DNA from: Roseateles_B sp051857535
GTDB taxonomy: Bacteria; Pseudomonadota; Gammaproteobacteria; Burkholderiales; Burkholderiaceae_C
Direction of reading: 5' to 3'
DNA length: 64,000 bases
Assembly (NCBI RefSeq): GCF_051857535.1
Contig: NZ_JBPZGY010000009.1
Coordinates: 124,001-188,000, forward strand
Of the stretch, positions 1 to 9,496 are shown one piece after another. Numbering within the stretch: position 1 is the stretch's first letter; every line of letters starts with the position of its first letter. A model generated the notes under the pieces. It was not told the DNA's origin. It made no database searches and worked only from the letters and a program-made list of their open reading frames with translations. Both the position numbers and the translations under genes were made by a program.

Positions 1-246
1 TGGCTCTCGCAGGCCGTGGCCGAGGCCAGCCGGACGCACTTCGACACCGAGGTGGGCTACATCGGCCAGGGAGGCACCATCCCGCTGATGGGCATGCTGC
101 AGAAGGGCTTCCCCAAGGCGCAGATGATGGTCTGCGGCGTGCTGGGCCCCAAGAGCAATGCCCATGGACCCAATGAGTTCCTGCATGTGCCCTATGGCAA
201 GCGCCTGACGGCCGCCGTGGCCCAAGTGATGGCCGCCCATCCCTGA
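1..246 (+). CDS. M20-family metallopeptidase, C-terminal end (partial)
   Basis: The reading frame is open from base 1, so the gene begins outside the window; about 81 C-terminal residues are present. They contain the GQGGTIPLM segment and the SNAHGPNEFL motif near the C-terminus. The latter is typical of M20 dipeptidases and carboxypeptidases, where its histidine is a catalytic-domain zinc ligand. The family hydrolyses dipeptides or N-acylated amino acids with two zinc ions. The substrate cannot be inferred from this fragment. A perfect inverted repeat follows the stop codon. Confidence 0.85.
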   Translation, partial: WLSQAVAEASRTHFDTEVGYIGQGGTIPLMGMLQKGFPKAQMMVCGVLGPKSNAHGPNEFLHVPYGKRLTAAVAQVMAAHP

Positions 247-268
247 GGCGCCCGAGGGCCGCAAGCGG

Positions 269-302
269 CGCCTCCACCGTTGACGAAGCCTCGGTGGAGG
301 CG
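269..302. terminator. Perfect 11-bp inverted repeat after the M20 gene
   Basis: CGCCTCCACCG at 269-279 and CGGTGGAGGCG at 292-302 are exact reverse complements, separated by 12 bases. The hairpin lies 22 bases past the peptidase stop. There is no T-tract, so it is a terminator without the classical tail, a transcript-end stabiliser or an operator. The structure is certain; the role is inferred. Confidence 0.5.
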
Positions 303-343
303 GGAATTGACCAACATCAAGCCGGTACCGCCTGGCTGTCGAT

Positions 344-3300
344 ATGGTGTCGTGGTTTCGCGCCATGGCCATGTCCTCCCCTCCCTCCTCCGCAGCGACC
401 TCGGCCGACCCGCCAGCGCCTGTGGACGTGCGCCCGTCGGCCGTGGGCTCGGGCAGCACCCGCTTCAAGCCCTGGCAGGCCTGGCTCTGGCTGGGCCTGG
501 CCTTTCTTGGCCTCTGGCTGCTGCTGGGCTTGTGGCTGCGCAATGAGCGCCAGGTCGCTCGCGCACACGAAGGCGAGAAGCTGCAGAGCCTGGTCCAGAC
601 GCTGGATGGCATCGTCTCGCAGCAGCTGATCGCGATCCAGGCCGCGCTGCAGACCGTCGATGCCGAGTACCCGCGATGGCGTGCGGCGCAGAAGCAGGCC
701 GACGGCGAGTCGCTGCTGCAGACCCTCACGCGTGCGATGCCCGGTGTGCGGCTGCTGCTCGTGGTTGATGCCAATGGCCGCGTGCAGGCCTCGTCCATGC
801 CTGAGCTGCTGGGCAGGGATGTGTCGGATCGGCCCTACTTCATCCAGAGCCAGCGGCGCCCCCAGGAGGGGCTTCTGCACGTCACCCCGCCCTACCAGAC
901 CCTGCTGGACGATCGCAGCGTAGCCGTGGCGCGCACCTTGCACGACGCCGAAGGCCACTACCAGGGCGTGATCGTGGCCGGCCTGGACCCGGGCTACTTC
1001 TCGCTGGTGCTGGCCACGGTCCAGCCATCGGAGGACACCTGGGCTGCCATCGCCCACGAGAGCGGCGCCATGTTCGCGGTCCAGCCTCAGGTGGAAGCCT
1101 GGATCGGCCGCAATGTGTTGGATCAGCCCGGCTCGGTGCTTGAGCACCACCTGCGCAGTCAGCGGCTCAGCAGCCTGCACCTGCAGAAATCTCGCCTGAG
1201 TCATGACCTGCGCCTGGTCGCTGCACGCACCGTGGCCCCTGAAAGCCTGTGGCTGGACCAGCGCCTGTACGTGGCGGTCGGCCGCTCCATGGCCAGCGTG
1301 GAAGGGCTGTGGCGGCGCCAGGTGTTCAGCACCCTGCTCGGTGGAGCGATCCTCACCCTGCTCGCCCCGCTGGGCCTGTATCTGTACCAACGGCGCCGCC
1401 GCCTGGTGGAGCAGCTGCGCAGCCAGCAGCGCCGCACCGAGCGCGACAGTGCCGCCCGCACGGCACTGGCGCTGGAAGGCGCGGCGCTGGGGCTGTGGGA
1501 CTGGAACCTCGTCACTGGCGAAACACGCTTCGACCAGCGCTGGTGCACGATGCTGGGCCATGTGCCGCACGAGATCGAAGGCCATGTGAAAGCCTGGGAA
1601 GACCGCCTGCATCCGGACGACAGCCCCATCGTGCGCGAGCACCTGCAGCGCTACCTCTCCGGTGAGCTGACCCATTACACCCAGGACTACCGCCTGCGCC
1701 ACCGGGATGGCCACTGGGTCTGGATCCACGCCAACGGCCGCATCATGGCGCGCGATGCCCAGCGCCGCCCCACCCGCATGGTCGGCACGCACATGGACAT
1801 CAGCGCGACCAAGCGTGCTGAGGCCCTGCTGCAGGCGCAGGCCCAGCACACGCAGGCCATCCTGGACAACATGGTCGACGGCATGATCACCATGGACACG
1901 AAGGGCCGCATCGACGCCATCAACCCAGCCGCCTGCCGCATGTTCGGCTACAGCGCCGAGGAGCTGGTGGGCCAGCGCGTGGAGCTGCTGATGCCCGAGG
2001 GCGAGCGCCCGCACCACGCCGGGCATGTTCGCCGCTACCTGGAGACGCAGGTGCCGCATGTGATCGGCATCGGGCGCGACGTCAACGGCCGGCGCAAGGA
2101 CGGCAGCATCTTCCCCATGAGCCTGGCGGTGTCCGAGATCCTGCAGGACGGCGAGCCACTGTTCATCGGCCTCACCCGCGACATCACCGAACGCAAGAAG
2201 GCCGAGGCCGAGATCGAGCAACTGGCCTTCTACGACTCCCTGACCGGCCTGCCCAACCGCCGCCTGCTGCTGGACCGCCTCAACCAGGCCCTGGCCATCA
2301 ACCGACGCAACCACCGCCACGGTGCGGTGCTGTTCATCGACCTGGACAACTTCAAGGCCCTCAACGACACCCTGGGCCACGGCATGGGCGACCGCGTGCT
2401 GGTGGGCGTGGCACGCCGTCTGCAGGCGGCCCTGCGCAGCGAGGACACCATCGCGCGCTGGGGCGGGGACGAGTTCGTGGTCGTGCTGCACGACCTGGGC
2501 CAGAACGCGCAGGTAGCAGCCCTGCATGCCGAGGCGGCAGCCGAGAAGCTGCTGCGCGTACTGGGCCAGCCTCACCAGCTGGACGGCCATCAGCACCACA
2601 GCACACCCAGCATCGGCATCGTCATCTGGGGCGGCGACACCGGCAGCAGCGAGGACCTGCTCAAGCATGCCGACCACGCCATGTACCAGGCCAAGGCCGC
2701 CGGCCGCAACCGCCTGTGCTTCTTCGATCCGGCCACCCAGGCCGCCATGGCCGAGCTGACCGCCCTGGAGGCGGACCTGCGCCAGGCCATCAACTGTCAG
2801 CAGCTGGAGCTCTTCTACCAGGCCCAGGTGGATGAGCGAGGAAATGTCGTGGGCGCCGAAGCCCTGCTGCGCTGGAACCATCCGGTGCAGGGGTGGATCT
2901 CTCCGGCGCGCTTCATCCCGCTGGCCGAGCACACCGGCCTGATCGCCCAACTGGGCGAATGGGTGCTGCAGCAGGCCTGCGCGCAGCTGGGCCTTTGGGC
3001 ACGCGAGCCCCACATGGCGGCGCTCACGCTGGCCGTCAACGTCAGCGCCCACCAGTTCCGCCAGAAGGGCTTCCTCGGCTTCATGCAGCAGTTGCTGGCC
3101 CGCAGCGGCGCGCCCACCGACAAGCTCAAGCTGGAGATCACCGAAAGCGCCCTGGTCGAGAACGTGGAACAGGTCATCGCCCTGATGGTGGCCTTGCGCA
3201 GCCTGGGTCTGCATTTCTCGCTGGACGATTTCGGTACCGGCTATTCCTCGCTGGCCTACCTGAAGCGCCTGCCGCTGGACCAGCTCAAGATCGACCAGAG

Positions 3301-3541
3301 CTTTGTGCGAGACCTGGTCACCGAGCCCAATGCCATGGCCATCGCGCGGGCGGTGATCCAGCTGGGTGAAAGCCTGGGGCTGGACGTGATCGCCGAGGGC
3401 GTGGAGACCGAGGCCCAGCGCGAAGCCCTGCGGCAGCAGGGCTGCCATGGCTTCCAGGGCTACCTCTACGCCCGCCCGCTGGCGCTGCAGGACTTCGAGG
3501 CCCTGGTGCAAGGCTGGCCTGCCAGTCCTGCGCACTCCTGA
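344..3541 (+). CDS. Cache/PAS/GGDEF/EAL membrane protein (c-di-GMP turnover)
   Basis: A 1065-residue inner-membrane signalling protein. A first membrane segment lies around residues 45-66 and a second around 327-348. The roughly 260-residue periplasmic part between them looks like a double Cache sensor domain. Two PAS domains follow (about 370-500 and 500-620), then a GGDEF domain with intact GGDEF at 707-711 after W706, then an EAL domain with EAL at 839-841 and the DDFGTGYSS motif. Both catalytic signatures are kept, so it could make and degrade c-di-GMP; in many such hybrids one activity dominates. No good Shine-Dalgarno precedes the ATG at 344, and ATGs at 365 and 371 are alternatives. 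It stands alone between the M20 gene and the methyltransferase. Confidence 0.93.
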   Translation: MVSWFRAMAMSSPPSSAATSADPPAPVDVRPSAVGSGSTRFKPWQAWLWLGLAFLGLWLLLGLWLRNERQVARAHEGEKLQSLVQTLDGIVSQQLIAIQAALQTVDAEYPRWRAAQKQADGESLLQTLTRAMPGVRLLLVVDANGRVQASSMPELLGRDVSDRPYFIQSQRRPQEGLLHVTPPYQTLLDDRSVAVARTLHDAEGHYQGVIVAGLDPGYFSLVLATVQPSEDTWAAIAHESGAMFAVQPQVEAWIGRNVLDQPGSVLEHHLRSQRLSSLHLQKSRLSHDLRLVAARTVAPESLWLDQRLYVAVGRSMASVEGLWRRQVFSTLLGGAILTLLAPLGLYLYQRRRRLVEQLRSQQRRTERDSAARTALALEGAALGLWDWNLVTGETRFDQRWCTMLGHVPHEIEGHVKAWEDRLHPDDSPIVREHLQRYLSGELTHYTQDYRLRHRDGHWVWIHANGRIMARDAQRRPTRMVGTHMDISATKRAEALLQAQAQHTQAILDNMVDGMITMDTKGRIDAINPAACRMFGYSAEELVGQRVELLMPEGERPHHAGHVRRYLETQVPHVIGIGRDVNGRRKDGSIFPMSLAVSEILQDGEPLFIGLTRDITERKKAEAEIEQLAFYDSLTGLPNRRLLLDRLNQALAINRRNHRHGAVLFIDLDNFKALNDTLGHGMGDRVLVGVARRLQAALRSEDTIARWGGDEFVVVLHDLGQNAQVAALHAEAAAEKLLRVLGQPHQLDGHQHHSTPSIGIVIWGGDTGSSEDLLKHADHAMYQAKAAGRNRLCFFDPATQAAMAELTALEADLRQAINCQQLELFYQAQVDERGNVVGAEALLRWNHPVQGWISPARFIPLAEHTGLIAQLGEWVLQQACAQLGLWAREPHMAALTLAVNVSAHQFRQKGFLGFMQQLLARSGAPTDKLKLEITESALVENVEQVIALMVALRSLGLHFSLDDFGTGYSSLAYLKRLPLDQLKIDQSFVRDLVTEPNAMAIARAVIQLGESLGLDVIAEGVETEAQREALRQQGCHGFQGYLYARPLALQDFEALVQGWPASPAHS

Positions 3542-3620
3542 GCGGCCACGGCCGGGGCTGCCTGCCACAGACCTGGGACGGACCTGGGACAATGGGCGCT
3601 TTGCAAGCCGAAGTCTCGCC

Positions 3621-4880
3621 ATGTCCCGCCCTGAAACGCTGTATCTCTTCGTCTCGTGCCCTGGTGGCGTCGAGCCCCTGCTGGAGGAGGAGCTGCAGCG
3701 CATCGTCCCGCGCGCCCGTATCCACGCCCTGCGCGGCGGCTGCTCGGTGCAGGGCACGGCGGAAGACGTCATGCAGATCAACCTCGAGAGCCGGCTCGCC
3801 CAGCGCGTGCTGGTCGAGCTGACCGAAGGCGGCTACCGCCACGAGGACGACCTCTACGTGCTGGCCCGCCGCGTGGACTGGGAGCGCTGGATCGGCCCCC
3901 AGCACACCATCCGCGTGGACACCACCGCCCAGCGCTCGCCCCTGCGCAGCCTGAACTTCGCGACCCTGCGCATCAAGGACGCCATCTGCGACGCCCTGCG
4001 CGACGCCACCGGCGAGCGCCCCAGCGTGGACACCCGCGCGCCCGACCTGCCCGTGGTCCTGCACCTGGGCGAGGAACGCGCCGCGCTGTACGTGGACACC
4101 TCGGGCGAGCCCCTCTTCAAGCGAGGTTGGCGCGTCGACAAGGGCGACGCCCCGCTGAAAGAGACCTTGGCCGCCGCCATGCTGGCCGCGGCCGGCTGGC
4201 GCGGCACGCCCGAAACCGGCGGCGCCCTGCACGACCCCTGCTGCGGCTCGGGCACCATTCCCATCGAGGCCGCACAGATCGCCTGCGGCATCGCCCCCGG
4301 CATCCAGCGCCGCTTCGCCTTCGAGCGCCAGCTGCCCTTCCAACCCCTGCGTGCGCGCTGGGCCGAGATGAAGCAGGCCGCCCAGGCCCGCGTGAAGGCG
4401 CCGGCCGTGCCCATCTTTGCCAGCGACGTCACCTTCCGCATGGTCGACTTCGCCCGCCGCAATGCCGAGCGCGCCGGCGTGGCCCAGTACATCCAGTTCA
4501 ACGGTGGCGATGCCCTGGAGCGCGCGGCCCCCAAGCTGCCCGAGGGCATGCCCGGCACCATCATGATGAACCCGCCCTATGGCGAGCGGATCGAGGTGCG
4601 GGGCAAGGCCGCCGCGGTCCGGGAAGCGAGCGGATCGGAACAGCGTGACGCCGAGGACGACTTCTTCCCCCGCCTGGCCTCGCACTGGAAGCGCAGCTAC
4701 ACCGAGAACCCCGCCGGCTGGACAGCCTGGCTGCTATGCCCGGACATGAAGCTGCCCACCAAGATGCGGCTCAAGGAGAACCGCCGCGTGCCCATGTGGA
4801 ACGGCCCCATCGAATGCCGGCTGTTCCGCTTCGACCTGATCAAGGGTTCGGCACGGGAGAAGCCGCGCGCTGCTGAATGA
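3621..4880 (+). CDS. THUMP-domain class I RNA methyltransferase (RlmL/COG0116-type)
   Basis: A 419-residue protein starting MSRPETLYLFVSCPGG, the usual N-terminus of this family. A THUMP RNA-binding domain occupies roughly residues 45-155. It is followed by a SAM-binding Rossmann domain with DPCCGSGTIPIEA (motif I) and MMNPPYGERI, the NPPY motif of N-methyltransferases acting on RNA bases. The relatives are the N-terminal half of RlmL (23S rRNA m2G2445) and the stand-alone COG0116 proteins. The frame is open upstream to 3447, but the ATG at 3621 matches the conserved start. Its last 41 bases overlap the end of the convergent MFS gene. Confidence 0.9.
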   Translation: MSRPETLYLFVSCPGGVEPLLEEELQRIVPRARIHALRGGCSVQGTAEDVMQINLESRLAQRVLVELTEGGYRHEDDLYVLARRVDWERWIGPQHTIRVDTTAQRSPLRSLNFATLRIKDAICDALRDATGERPSVDTRAPDLPVVLHLGEERAALYVDTSGEPLFKRGWRVDKGDAPLKETLAAAMLAAAGWRGTPETGGALHDPCCGSGTIPIEAAQIACGIAPGIQRRFAFERQLPFQPLRARWAEMKQAAQARVKAPAVPIFASDVTFRMVDFARRNAERAGVAQYIQFNGGDALERAAPKLPEGMPGTIMMNPPYGERIEVRGKAAAVREASGSEQRDAEDDFFPRLASHWKRSYTENPAGWTAWLLCPDMKLPTKMRLKENRRVPMWNGPIECRLFRFDLIKGSAREKPRAAE

Positions 4881-6033
4881 GGCGGCGCGCGCCCACCGCC
4901 AGCGCCAGGCCGATGAGGGCCAGCGGCAGCAGGGAGCCCAGGGCCATGCGCTGCCAGCCCCCGGCCGTCACCAGGGCGCCGGAGCTGAAGGCGGTGAGCG
5001 TCATGGTGCTGTTGATGCAGACCTCCATGGTGGCCTGCGCCCGGGTTTTCTCCTCGGGGCGGTAGGCCCGGGTGAAGAGCGTGGTGCCGCCCACGAAGAG
5101 GAAGTTCCAGCCCACGCCCAGGGCCAGCAGGGCGCCCAGGAAATGGGTCAGGTCTTGCCCCGACAGGGCAAAGCCCACACAGACCAGGTTGAGCAGCAGC
5201 CCCGTCGTCATCACCGGCAGCACGCCCACGCGCTGGATCAGGTGGCCGGTGAAGAAGCTGGGCGCAAACATGCCCAGCACGTGCCACTGCAGCACGAAGG
5301 TGGCGTTGTCGAAGGGCAGGCTGCACTGCTTCATCGCGATGGGCGTGGCGGCCATCAGCAGGTTCATCACCCCATAGCCCAGAGAGCAGGCCGCGATGGC
5401 CACGAGGAAGAAGGGCTCCTCGCGCATCAGCTGCGGCCAGGAGCGGCCCGTGGCGGCGCCGGGCTGGGACTCGGCCAGGGGCGGGAAGGGAATCAGCGAG
5501 ACCACCAGCAGGCTCAGCAGCGCCACGCCCACCAGCGCCAGGTAGGCGCCAGCAAAGGGCTGGACGAGAAGGTCGCGGCTGTATTTCGCCAGCGCCGGCC
5601 CGGCCACCGCGCCCAGCAGGCCGCCGGCCAGTACCCAGGAGATGGCGGTCTCGCGGCGCGCGGGCTTCACCAGCTCGGTCGACACGAAGCGGTACAGGCC
5701 CGCGCTGGCGTTGTAGTAGCCCGCCAGCAGCGTGGCCAGGACCACCAGCCAGAAGCTGCGCTCGCTGACCGCAAAGGCCGCCAGCGAGCAGCTCATCACC
5801 GCCACCAGCGCCGCCACCTGGAAGCCCCGGCGCCGTCCCCAGGCCCGCTGGTGCCGTGCCACCAGGGGCGCGAACAGGGCCCCACCCGCCACATAGCTGC
5901 ACACCGGCAGCGTGGCCATCCAGGGCTCCGGCGCCAGGGCCAGGCCCACCAGGCCATTGATGGCGATGAAGGTGACGTTGTTGGTCAGGAACAGACCCTG
6001 GCACAGGGTCAGCAGCATCAGCGCGGGGTTCAT
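4840..6033 (-). CDS. MFS transporter
   Basis: A 397-residue protein that is hydrophobic throughout, with about 12 predicted membrane segments, consistent with the major facilitator superfamily. The start chosen is MNPALMLLTLCQGLF; an upstream in-frame ATG at 6069 would add 12 residues unlike an MFS N-terminus. The substrate is unknown. The gene converges on the THUMP methyltransferase and the two coding ends overlap by 41 bases. It shows no clear operon partner; the small gene at 6106-6396 lies 72 bases upstream on the same strand. Confidence 0.85.
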   Translation of the reverse strand: MNPALMLLTLCQGLFLTNNVTFIAINGLVGLALAPEPWMATLPVCSYVAGGALFAPLVARHQRAWGRRRGFQVAALVAVMSCSLAAFAVSERSFWLVVLATLLAGYYNASAGLYRFVSTELVKPARRETAISWVLAGGLLGAVAGPALAKYSRDLLVQPFAGAYLALVGVALLSLLVVSLIPFPPLAESQPGAATGRSWPQLMREEPFFLVAIAACSLGYGVMNLLMAATPIAMKQCSLPFDNATFVLQWHVLGMFAPSFFTGHLIQRVGVLPVMTTGLLLNLVCVGFALSGQDLTHFLGALLALGVGWNFLFVGGTTLFTRAYRPEEKTRAQATMEVCINSTMTLTAFSSGALVTAGGWQRMALGSLLPLALIGLALAVGARRLIQQRAASPVPNP

Positions 6034-6105
6034 GGCGGCTTTCGGGGGGCGGGGCCGCGAGGCTAACACCAGACACGGCTTTCTGTCCGGCCCGACCTTG
6101 GGGCC

Positions 6106-6396
6106 CTAGTCCCCGACGAAGTAGAGCGCCTGCCCTTGCAGCGCCGACTTCAGCAGCAGGGCATACAGCGCCAGCATCGCCGGGGACTCCCTGTTCAGCG
6201 GCGAGACCAGGGCGGTGGCCAAGTGCCGGGCCAGCGCTTCGGCGCGTTCGGCGTCGATCTGGAAATCGCGATAGAAGTCGAAGGGAATGCCATGCCGCTG
6301 CAGGAACTCGACAAGTTCCCAGCGTCCGGCAAAGTCCCGCTCACAGAGCTGAAGGCACAGCTCGCTGTGGCGGGAGCCCAGGTACACGTCCAGCAT
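6106..6396 (-). CDS. Small hypothetical protein (96 aa)
   Basis: A 96-residue acidic to neutral protein starting MLDVYLGSRHSELCLQLCERD. It has no signal peptide or membrane segment. The open frame extends to 6600 but overlaps rsmE, so the ATG at 6396 is preferred; it lies 31 bases after the rsmE stop, so it is probably co-transcribed with rsmE. No family is recognised. The balanced amino acid composition supports a real gene over a GC-rich artefact. Confidence 0.6.
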   Translation of the reverse strand: MLDVYLGSRHSELCLQLCERDFAGRWELVEFLQRHGIPFDFYRDFQIDAERAEALARHLATALVSPLNRESPAMLALYALLLKSALQGQALYFVGD

Positions 6397-6427
6397 GGGT
6401 GGATCCAGCGTCGTCGGAACCGGCCGC

Positions 6428-7156
6428 TCAGGCCTGCTGCAAAGCCACCCAGCCCAGCACGGCCAGGGGGGCGGTGTCCGCACGCAGGATGCGCGGGCCC
6501 AGCTGCAAGGCCTCGAAGCCGCGTTCGCGGGCGGCCTGCTCCTCGGCGGGGCTGAGGCCGCCCTCGGGGCCGCTGAGCACCAGGGTGGGCTGGGGCTCAC
6601 CGGCGGCGCGCTCGTGCAGGGGCCGGGCGGCGGTGGGGCTCAGCAGCCAGCGCCGCGCAGGCGCCGCCGCGTCCAGGCCCGCCAGCCAGGCGGCCAGGGT
6701 CTGGACCGGATGGATCTGCGTGACGCGGGCCCGGCCGCACTGCTCGGCGGCGGCGATGGCCACGCCCTGCCAGTGCGCCTGCTTCTTCTGGGCGCGCTCT
6801 CCCTGCAGGCGCAGCACCGAGCGCTCGCTCATGAGGGGCTGGATGGCCACGGCGCCCAGCTCGGTGGCCTTCTCGACAATACCGTCCATGCGGTCATTGG
6901 CAGGCATCACCACGCACAGGGTCAGGGCCGTGGCCAGCTCCCGATCCACCAGTTGACGGGCGTGCAGCAGCACGCGCACCTCGCTTCGGCCCATGGCGGT
7001 GACTTCGGCCTGCCATTCGTCGCCCGAGCCGTCGAACAGGGTCAGGGGGCTGCCGGGCTGCAGGCGCAGCACCTGCACATGGCGAGCGGCGGTGGCGGGC
7101 AGGCTCAGCTCGGCCGGGCCGGCCAGGGGGGTGTCGACGAAGAAGCGTGGAGGCAT
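6428..7156 (-). CDS. rsmE: 16S rRNA (uracil1498-N3)-methyltransferase RsmE
   Basis: A 242-residue SPOUT-class methyltransferase that methylates U1498 of 16S rRNA on the 30S subunit. The N-terminal PUA-like part begins MPPRFFVD. The C-terminal knot region carries the family signatures LSGPEGGLSPAE (about 194-205) and LGPRILRADTAPLAVLGW near the end, which form the SAM-binding knot. The length is normal for RsmE. The small hypothetical gene follows 31 bases downstream. Confidence 0.95.
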   Translation of the reverse strand: MPPRFFVDTPLAGPAELSLPATAARHVQVLRLQPGSPLTLFDGSGDEWQAEVTAMGRSEVRVLLHARQLVDRELATALTLCVVMPANDRMDGIVEKATELGAVAIQPLMSERSVLRLQGERAQKKQAHWQGVAIAAAEQCGRARVTQIHPVQTLAAWLAGLDAAAPARRWLLSPTAARPLHERAAGEPQPTLVLSGPEGGLSPAEEQAARERGFEALQLGPRILRADTAPLAVLGWVALQQA

Positions 7157-7227
7157 GGACGGGATTCAGGGAGAGGTCGCCGGAACCCGCCAGTGTGCCA
7201 AAGAAGCCGGCCCCCTCAAGCAGATGC

Positions 7228-7761
7228 TCAGTGCATGCCCATGGCGCGCTTGACCTGCTCGGCGAGGTCATCGCCCTGGGCCTCGCGCACCATCTCGACG
7301 AAGCGGCGGGCATAGTCCTGCAGCTCGGGCAGGCCGCTGCAGCGCTCGACCTCCAGCACCACCTTGTAGCCCTTCATCAGGCCCAGATACTGCTTGGCAT
7401 GACGGGTGAGGTAGGCGTAGAGCTGCTCATAGTCCAACTGGGGCTGGCCGCCTGTCGGCCCTGCGGTCGCAGCGGCAGCAGGGGCCGCAGGGGCTGGGGC
7501 CGCGCCAAAGGCCGGGGCAAAGGCACCATCGGCAGCCGGCGCCGGGGCCTGCACTACGCCCGTGGCCCGGATCAGGCCCAGATCCAGCAGCTGCTGGACA
7601 TCGGCCTCGGTGCTGCCCTGCACCAGGCCCAGCCACTGGCGGGCGGACTTGCTGGCGTCGATCACCAGCAGCAGGTTGCGGGTGGCACGGGCGTTGACGA
7701 GCTGGCGCACCTTCATTTCAGCGCGGCCGGCGTCGGTTTTCTGATAGCTCTGGTCCAACAC
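7228..7761 (-). CDS. Hypothetical protein with Ala/Pro-rich linker (177 aa)
   Basis: A 177-residue cytosolic protein. Residues 1-65 form a compact N-terminal segment (MLDQSYQKTDAGRAEMKVRQ...). A low-complexity Ala/Pro/Gly linker follows (about 72-105), then a helical C-terminal domain containing YAYLTRHAKQYLGLMKGYKV. I recall similar proteins with this opening in other Burkholderiales but no assigned function. It lies between fadD and rsmE on the same strand, 61 bases after fadD... in sequence order, but reads away from rsmE's promoter, so operon membership is uncertain. Confidence 0.75.
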   Translation of the reverse strand: MLDQSYQKTDAGRAEMKVRQLVNARATRNLLLVIDASKSARQWLGLVQGSTEADVQQLLDLGLIRATGVVQAPAPAADGAFAPAFGAAPAPAAPAAAATAGPTGGQPQLDYEQLYAYLTRHAKQYLGLMKGYKVVLEVERCSGLPELQDYARRFVEMVREAQGDDLAEQVKRAMGMH

Positions 7762-7822
7762 GGCATGAGTCTCCTGGGCGGGAGCTTACGCGCTGCCCAG
7801 GAGGCCCGCCGTCGGGAAAGTG

Positions 7823-9496
7823 CTACTTTTTGTCCCGCAGTTCGCGACGCAGGATCTTGCCGACCGGGGTCTTGGGCAGATCCGTCCGGAACTCGACGAT
7901 CTTGGGGCGCTTGTAGCCCGTGAGGTTGGCCTCGCAGAAGGCGCGGACGTCGGCCTCGGTGACGTTCGGGTCCTTGCGCACCACCACCACCTTGACCGCC
8001 TCGCCGGCCTTGTCGTCCGGCACACCGACGGCGGCGCATTCCAGCACCCCGGGCATCTGGGTGATGACGTCCTCGACCTCGTTCGGATAGACGTTGAAGC
8101 CGCTGACCAGGATCATGTCCTTCTTGCGGTCCACGATCTTGAAGTAGCCGCGCTCGTCCATCTGGCCGACGTCGCCGGTGCGGAAGAAGCCGTCGGCCGT
8201 CATGACCTTGGCCGTCTCGTCCGGGCGCTGCCAGTAGCCGGCCATCACCTGCGGGCCCTTGATGGCGATCTCGCCGGTGCCGCCAGCGGGCACCTCGTGG
8301 CCGTCATCGTCCAGCAGCTTCATCTCGGTACCGGGCACAGGCAGGCCGATGGTGCCGGTGTAGGACTTGGAATCCGTCGGGTTGCAGCTGGCTACGGGCG
8401 AGGTCTCGGAGAGGCCGTAGCCCTCGCAGATGGGGCAGCCGGTCTTCTCCAGCCACAGCTTGGCCGTGGCCTGCTGCACGGCCATGCCGCCGCCCACGGA
8501 GATCACCAGGTGGCTCCAGTCCACCGTGCCGAAGTCCTTGTGGTTGGCCATGGCCATGAACAGCGTGTTGACCGCCGGCATGCTGTGGAAGCGGTGCTGG
8601 GACAGCTCCTTGAACACCGCCGGCAGGTCGCGCGGATTGGGGATCAGCACATTGCAGCCGCCCATGTGCATGGACAGCATCATGTTCGTGGTGAAGCCGA
8701 AGATGTGATACAGCGGCAGCGCGCAGATGGACACCACCTGCTCGCCCTGCGGCACCTTGGCCAGGGCCGGCAGGTACCAGGCCTCGCACTGCATCACATT
8801 GGCGACGAGGTTGCGGTGCAGCAGCACGGCGCCCTTGCTGACGCCGGTGGTGCCGCCGGTGTACTGCAGCACGGCGATGTCCGAGGAAGCGACCTTGGGC
8901 GTCTTGTAGCCCAGGCCACGGCCGCGGCTGAGGGCGTCGTTGAAGCGCACGGCCTGGGGCAGCTCGAAGGCCGGCACCAGCTTCTTCACCTTGCGCACCA
9001 CGTAGTTGACGATCAGGCCCTTGGGGAAGCCCAGCATGTCGCCCATGGAGGCCAGCACCACGTGCTTGGTGGGCACGCTGTTGATGACCTGCTGCAGGGT
9101 GGCGGCGAAGTTCTCGATGATGATGATGGCGCGGGCGCCGGCATCCTTGAGCTGGTGCTCCAGCTCGCGCGGGGTGTACAGCGGGTTGACGTTGACCACC
9201 ACGAAACCGGCCCGCAGCACGGCGGCCACGGCCACCGGGTACTGCGGGATGTTGGGCATCATGATGGCGACGCGGTCGCCCTTCTCCAGGCCCAGGCCCT
9301 GCAGATAGGCCGCCAGCGCACGCGAGGCCTCGTCGATCTGGGCGAAGCTGAGGGTCCGCCCCATCAGCTTGTAGGCTGGCCGGTCCGGGTACTTCTTGAA
9401 CGCCGCATCCATCAGCTCGACCAGGGAAGCGTACTGCTCCGCATGGATCTCAGCCGGGACGCCTGCCGGATAGCTCTTCAGCCAGGGTTTCTCCAT
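7823..9496 (-). CDS. fadD: Long-chain fatty acid-CoA ligase
   Basis: A 557-residue AMP-forming acyl-CoA synthetase that activates fatty acids with ATP and CoA for beta-oxidation. Seen are the P-loop motif YTGGTTGVSKGA, the GYGLSETSP motif and the C-terminal DRKKDMILVSGFNVYP hinge region with the late lysine segment KTPVGKILRREL. The length equals that of typical FadD proteins. The ATG at 9496 is preferred because GGAG lies six bases upstream; an in-frame ATG at 9508 is an alternative. The gene diverges from the hybrid kinase across a 344-base spacer. Confidence 0.95.
   Translation of the reverse strand: MEKPWLKSYPAGVPAEIHAEQYASLVELMDAAFKKYPDRPAYKLMGRTLSFAQIDEASRALAAYLQGLGLEKGDRVAIMMPNIPQYPVAVAAVLRAGFVVVNVNPLYTPRELEHQLKDAGARAIIIIENFAATLQQVINSVPTKHVVLASMGDMLGFPKGLIVNYVVRKVKKLVPAFELPQAVRFNDALSRGRGLGYKTPKVASSDIAVLQYTGGTTGVSKGAVLLHRNLVANVMQCEAWYLPALAKVPQGEQVVSICALPLYHIFGFTTNMMLSMHMGGCNVLIPNPRDLPAVFKELSQHRFHSMPAVNTLFMAMANHKDFGTVDWSHLVISVGGGMAVQQATAKLWLEKTGCPICEGYGLSETSPVASCNPTDSKSYTGTIGLPVPGTEMKLLDDDGHEVPAGGTGEIAIKGPQVMAGYWQRPDETAKVMTADGFFRTGDVGQMDERGYFKIVDRKKDMILVSGFNVYPNEVEDVITQMPGVLECAAVGVPDDKAGEAVKVVVVRKDPNVTEADVRAFCEANLTGYKRPKIVEFRTDLPKTPVGKILRRELRDKK

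Noticed and set aside
317..3781. 1154-codon open frame on the minus strand opposite the GGDEF/EAL gene
   Set aside because: Antisense shadow of a GC-rich gene: its translation is rich in Gln, His and Ala without domain motifs, and the plus strand carries clear GGDEF and EAL domains.
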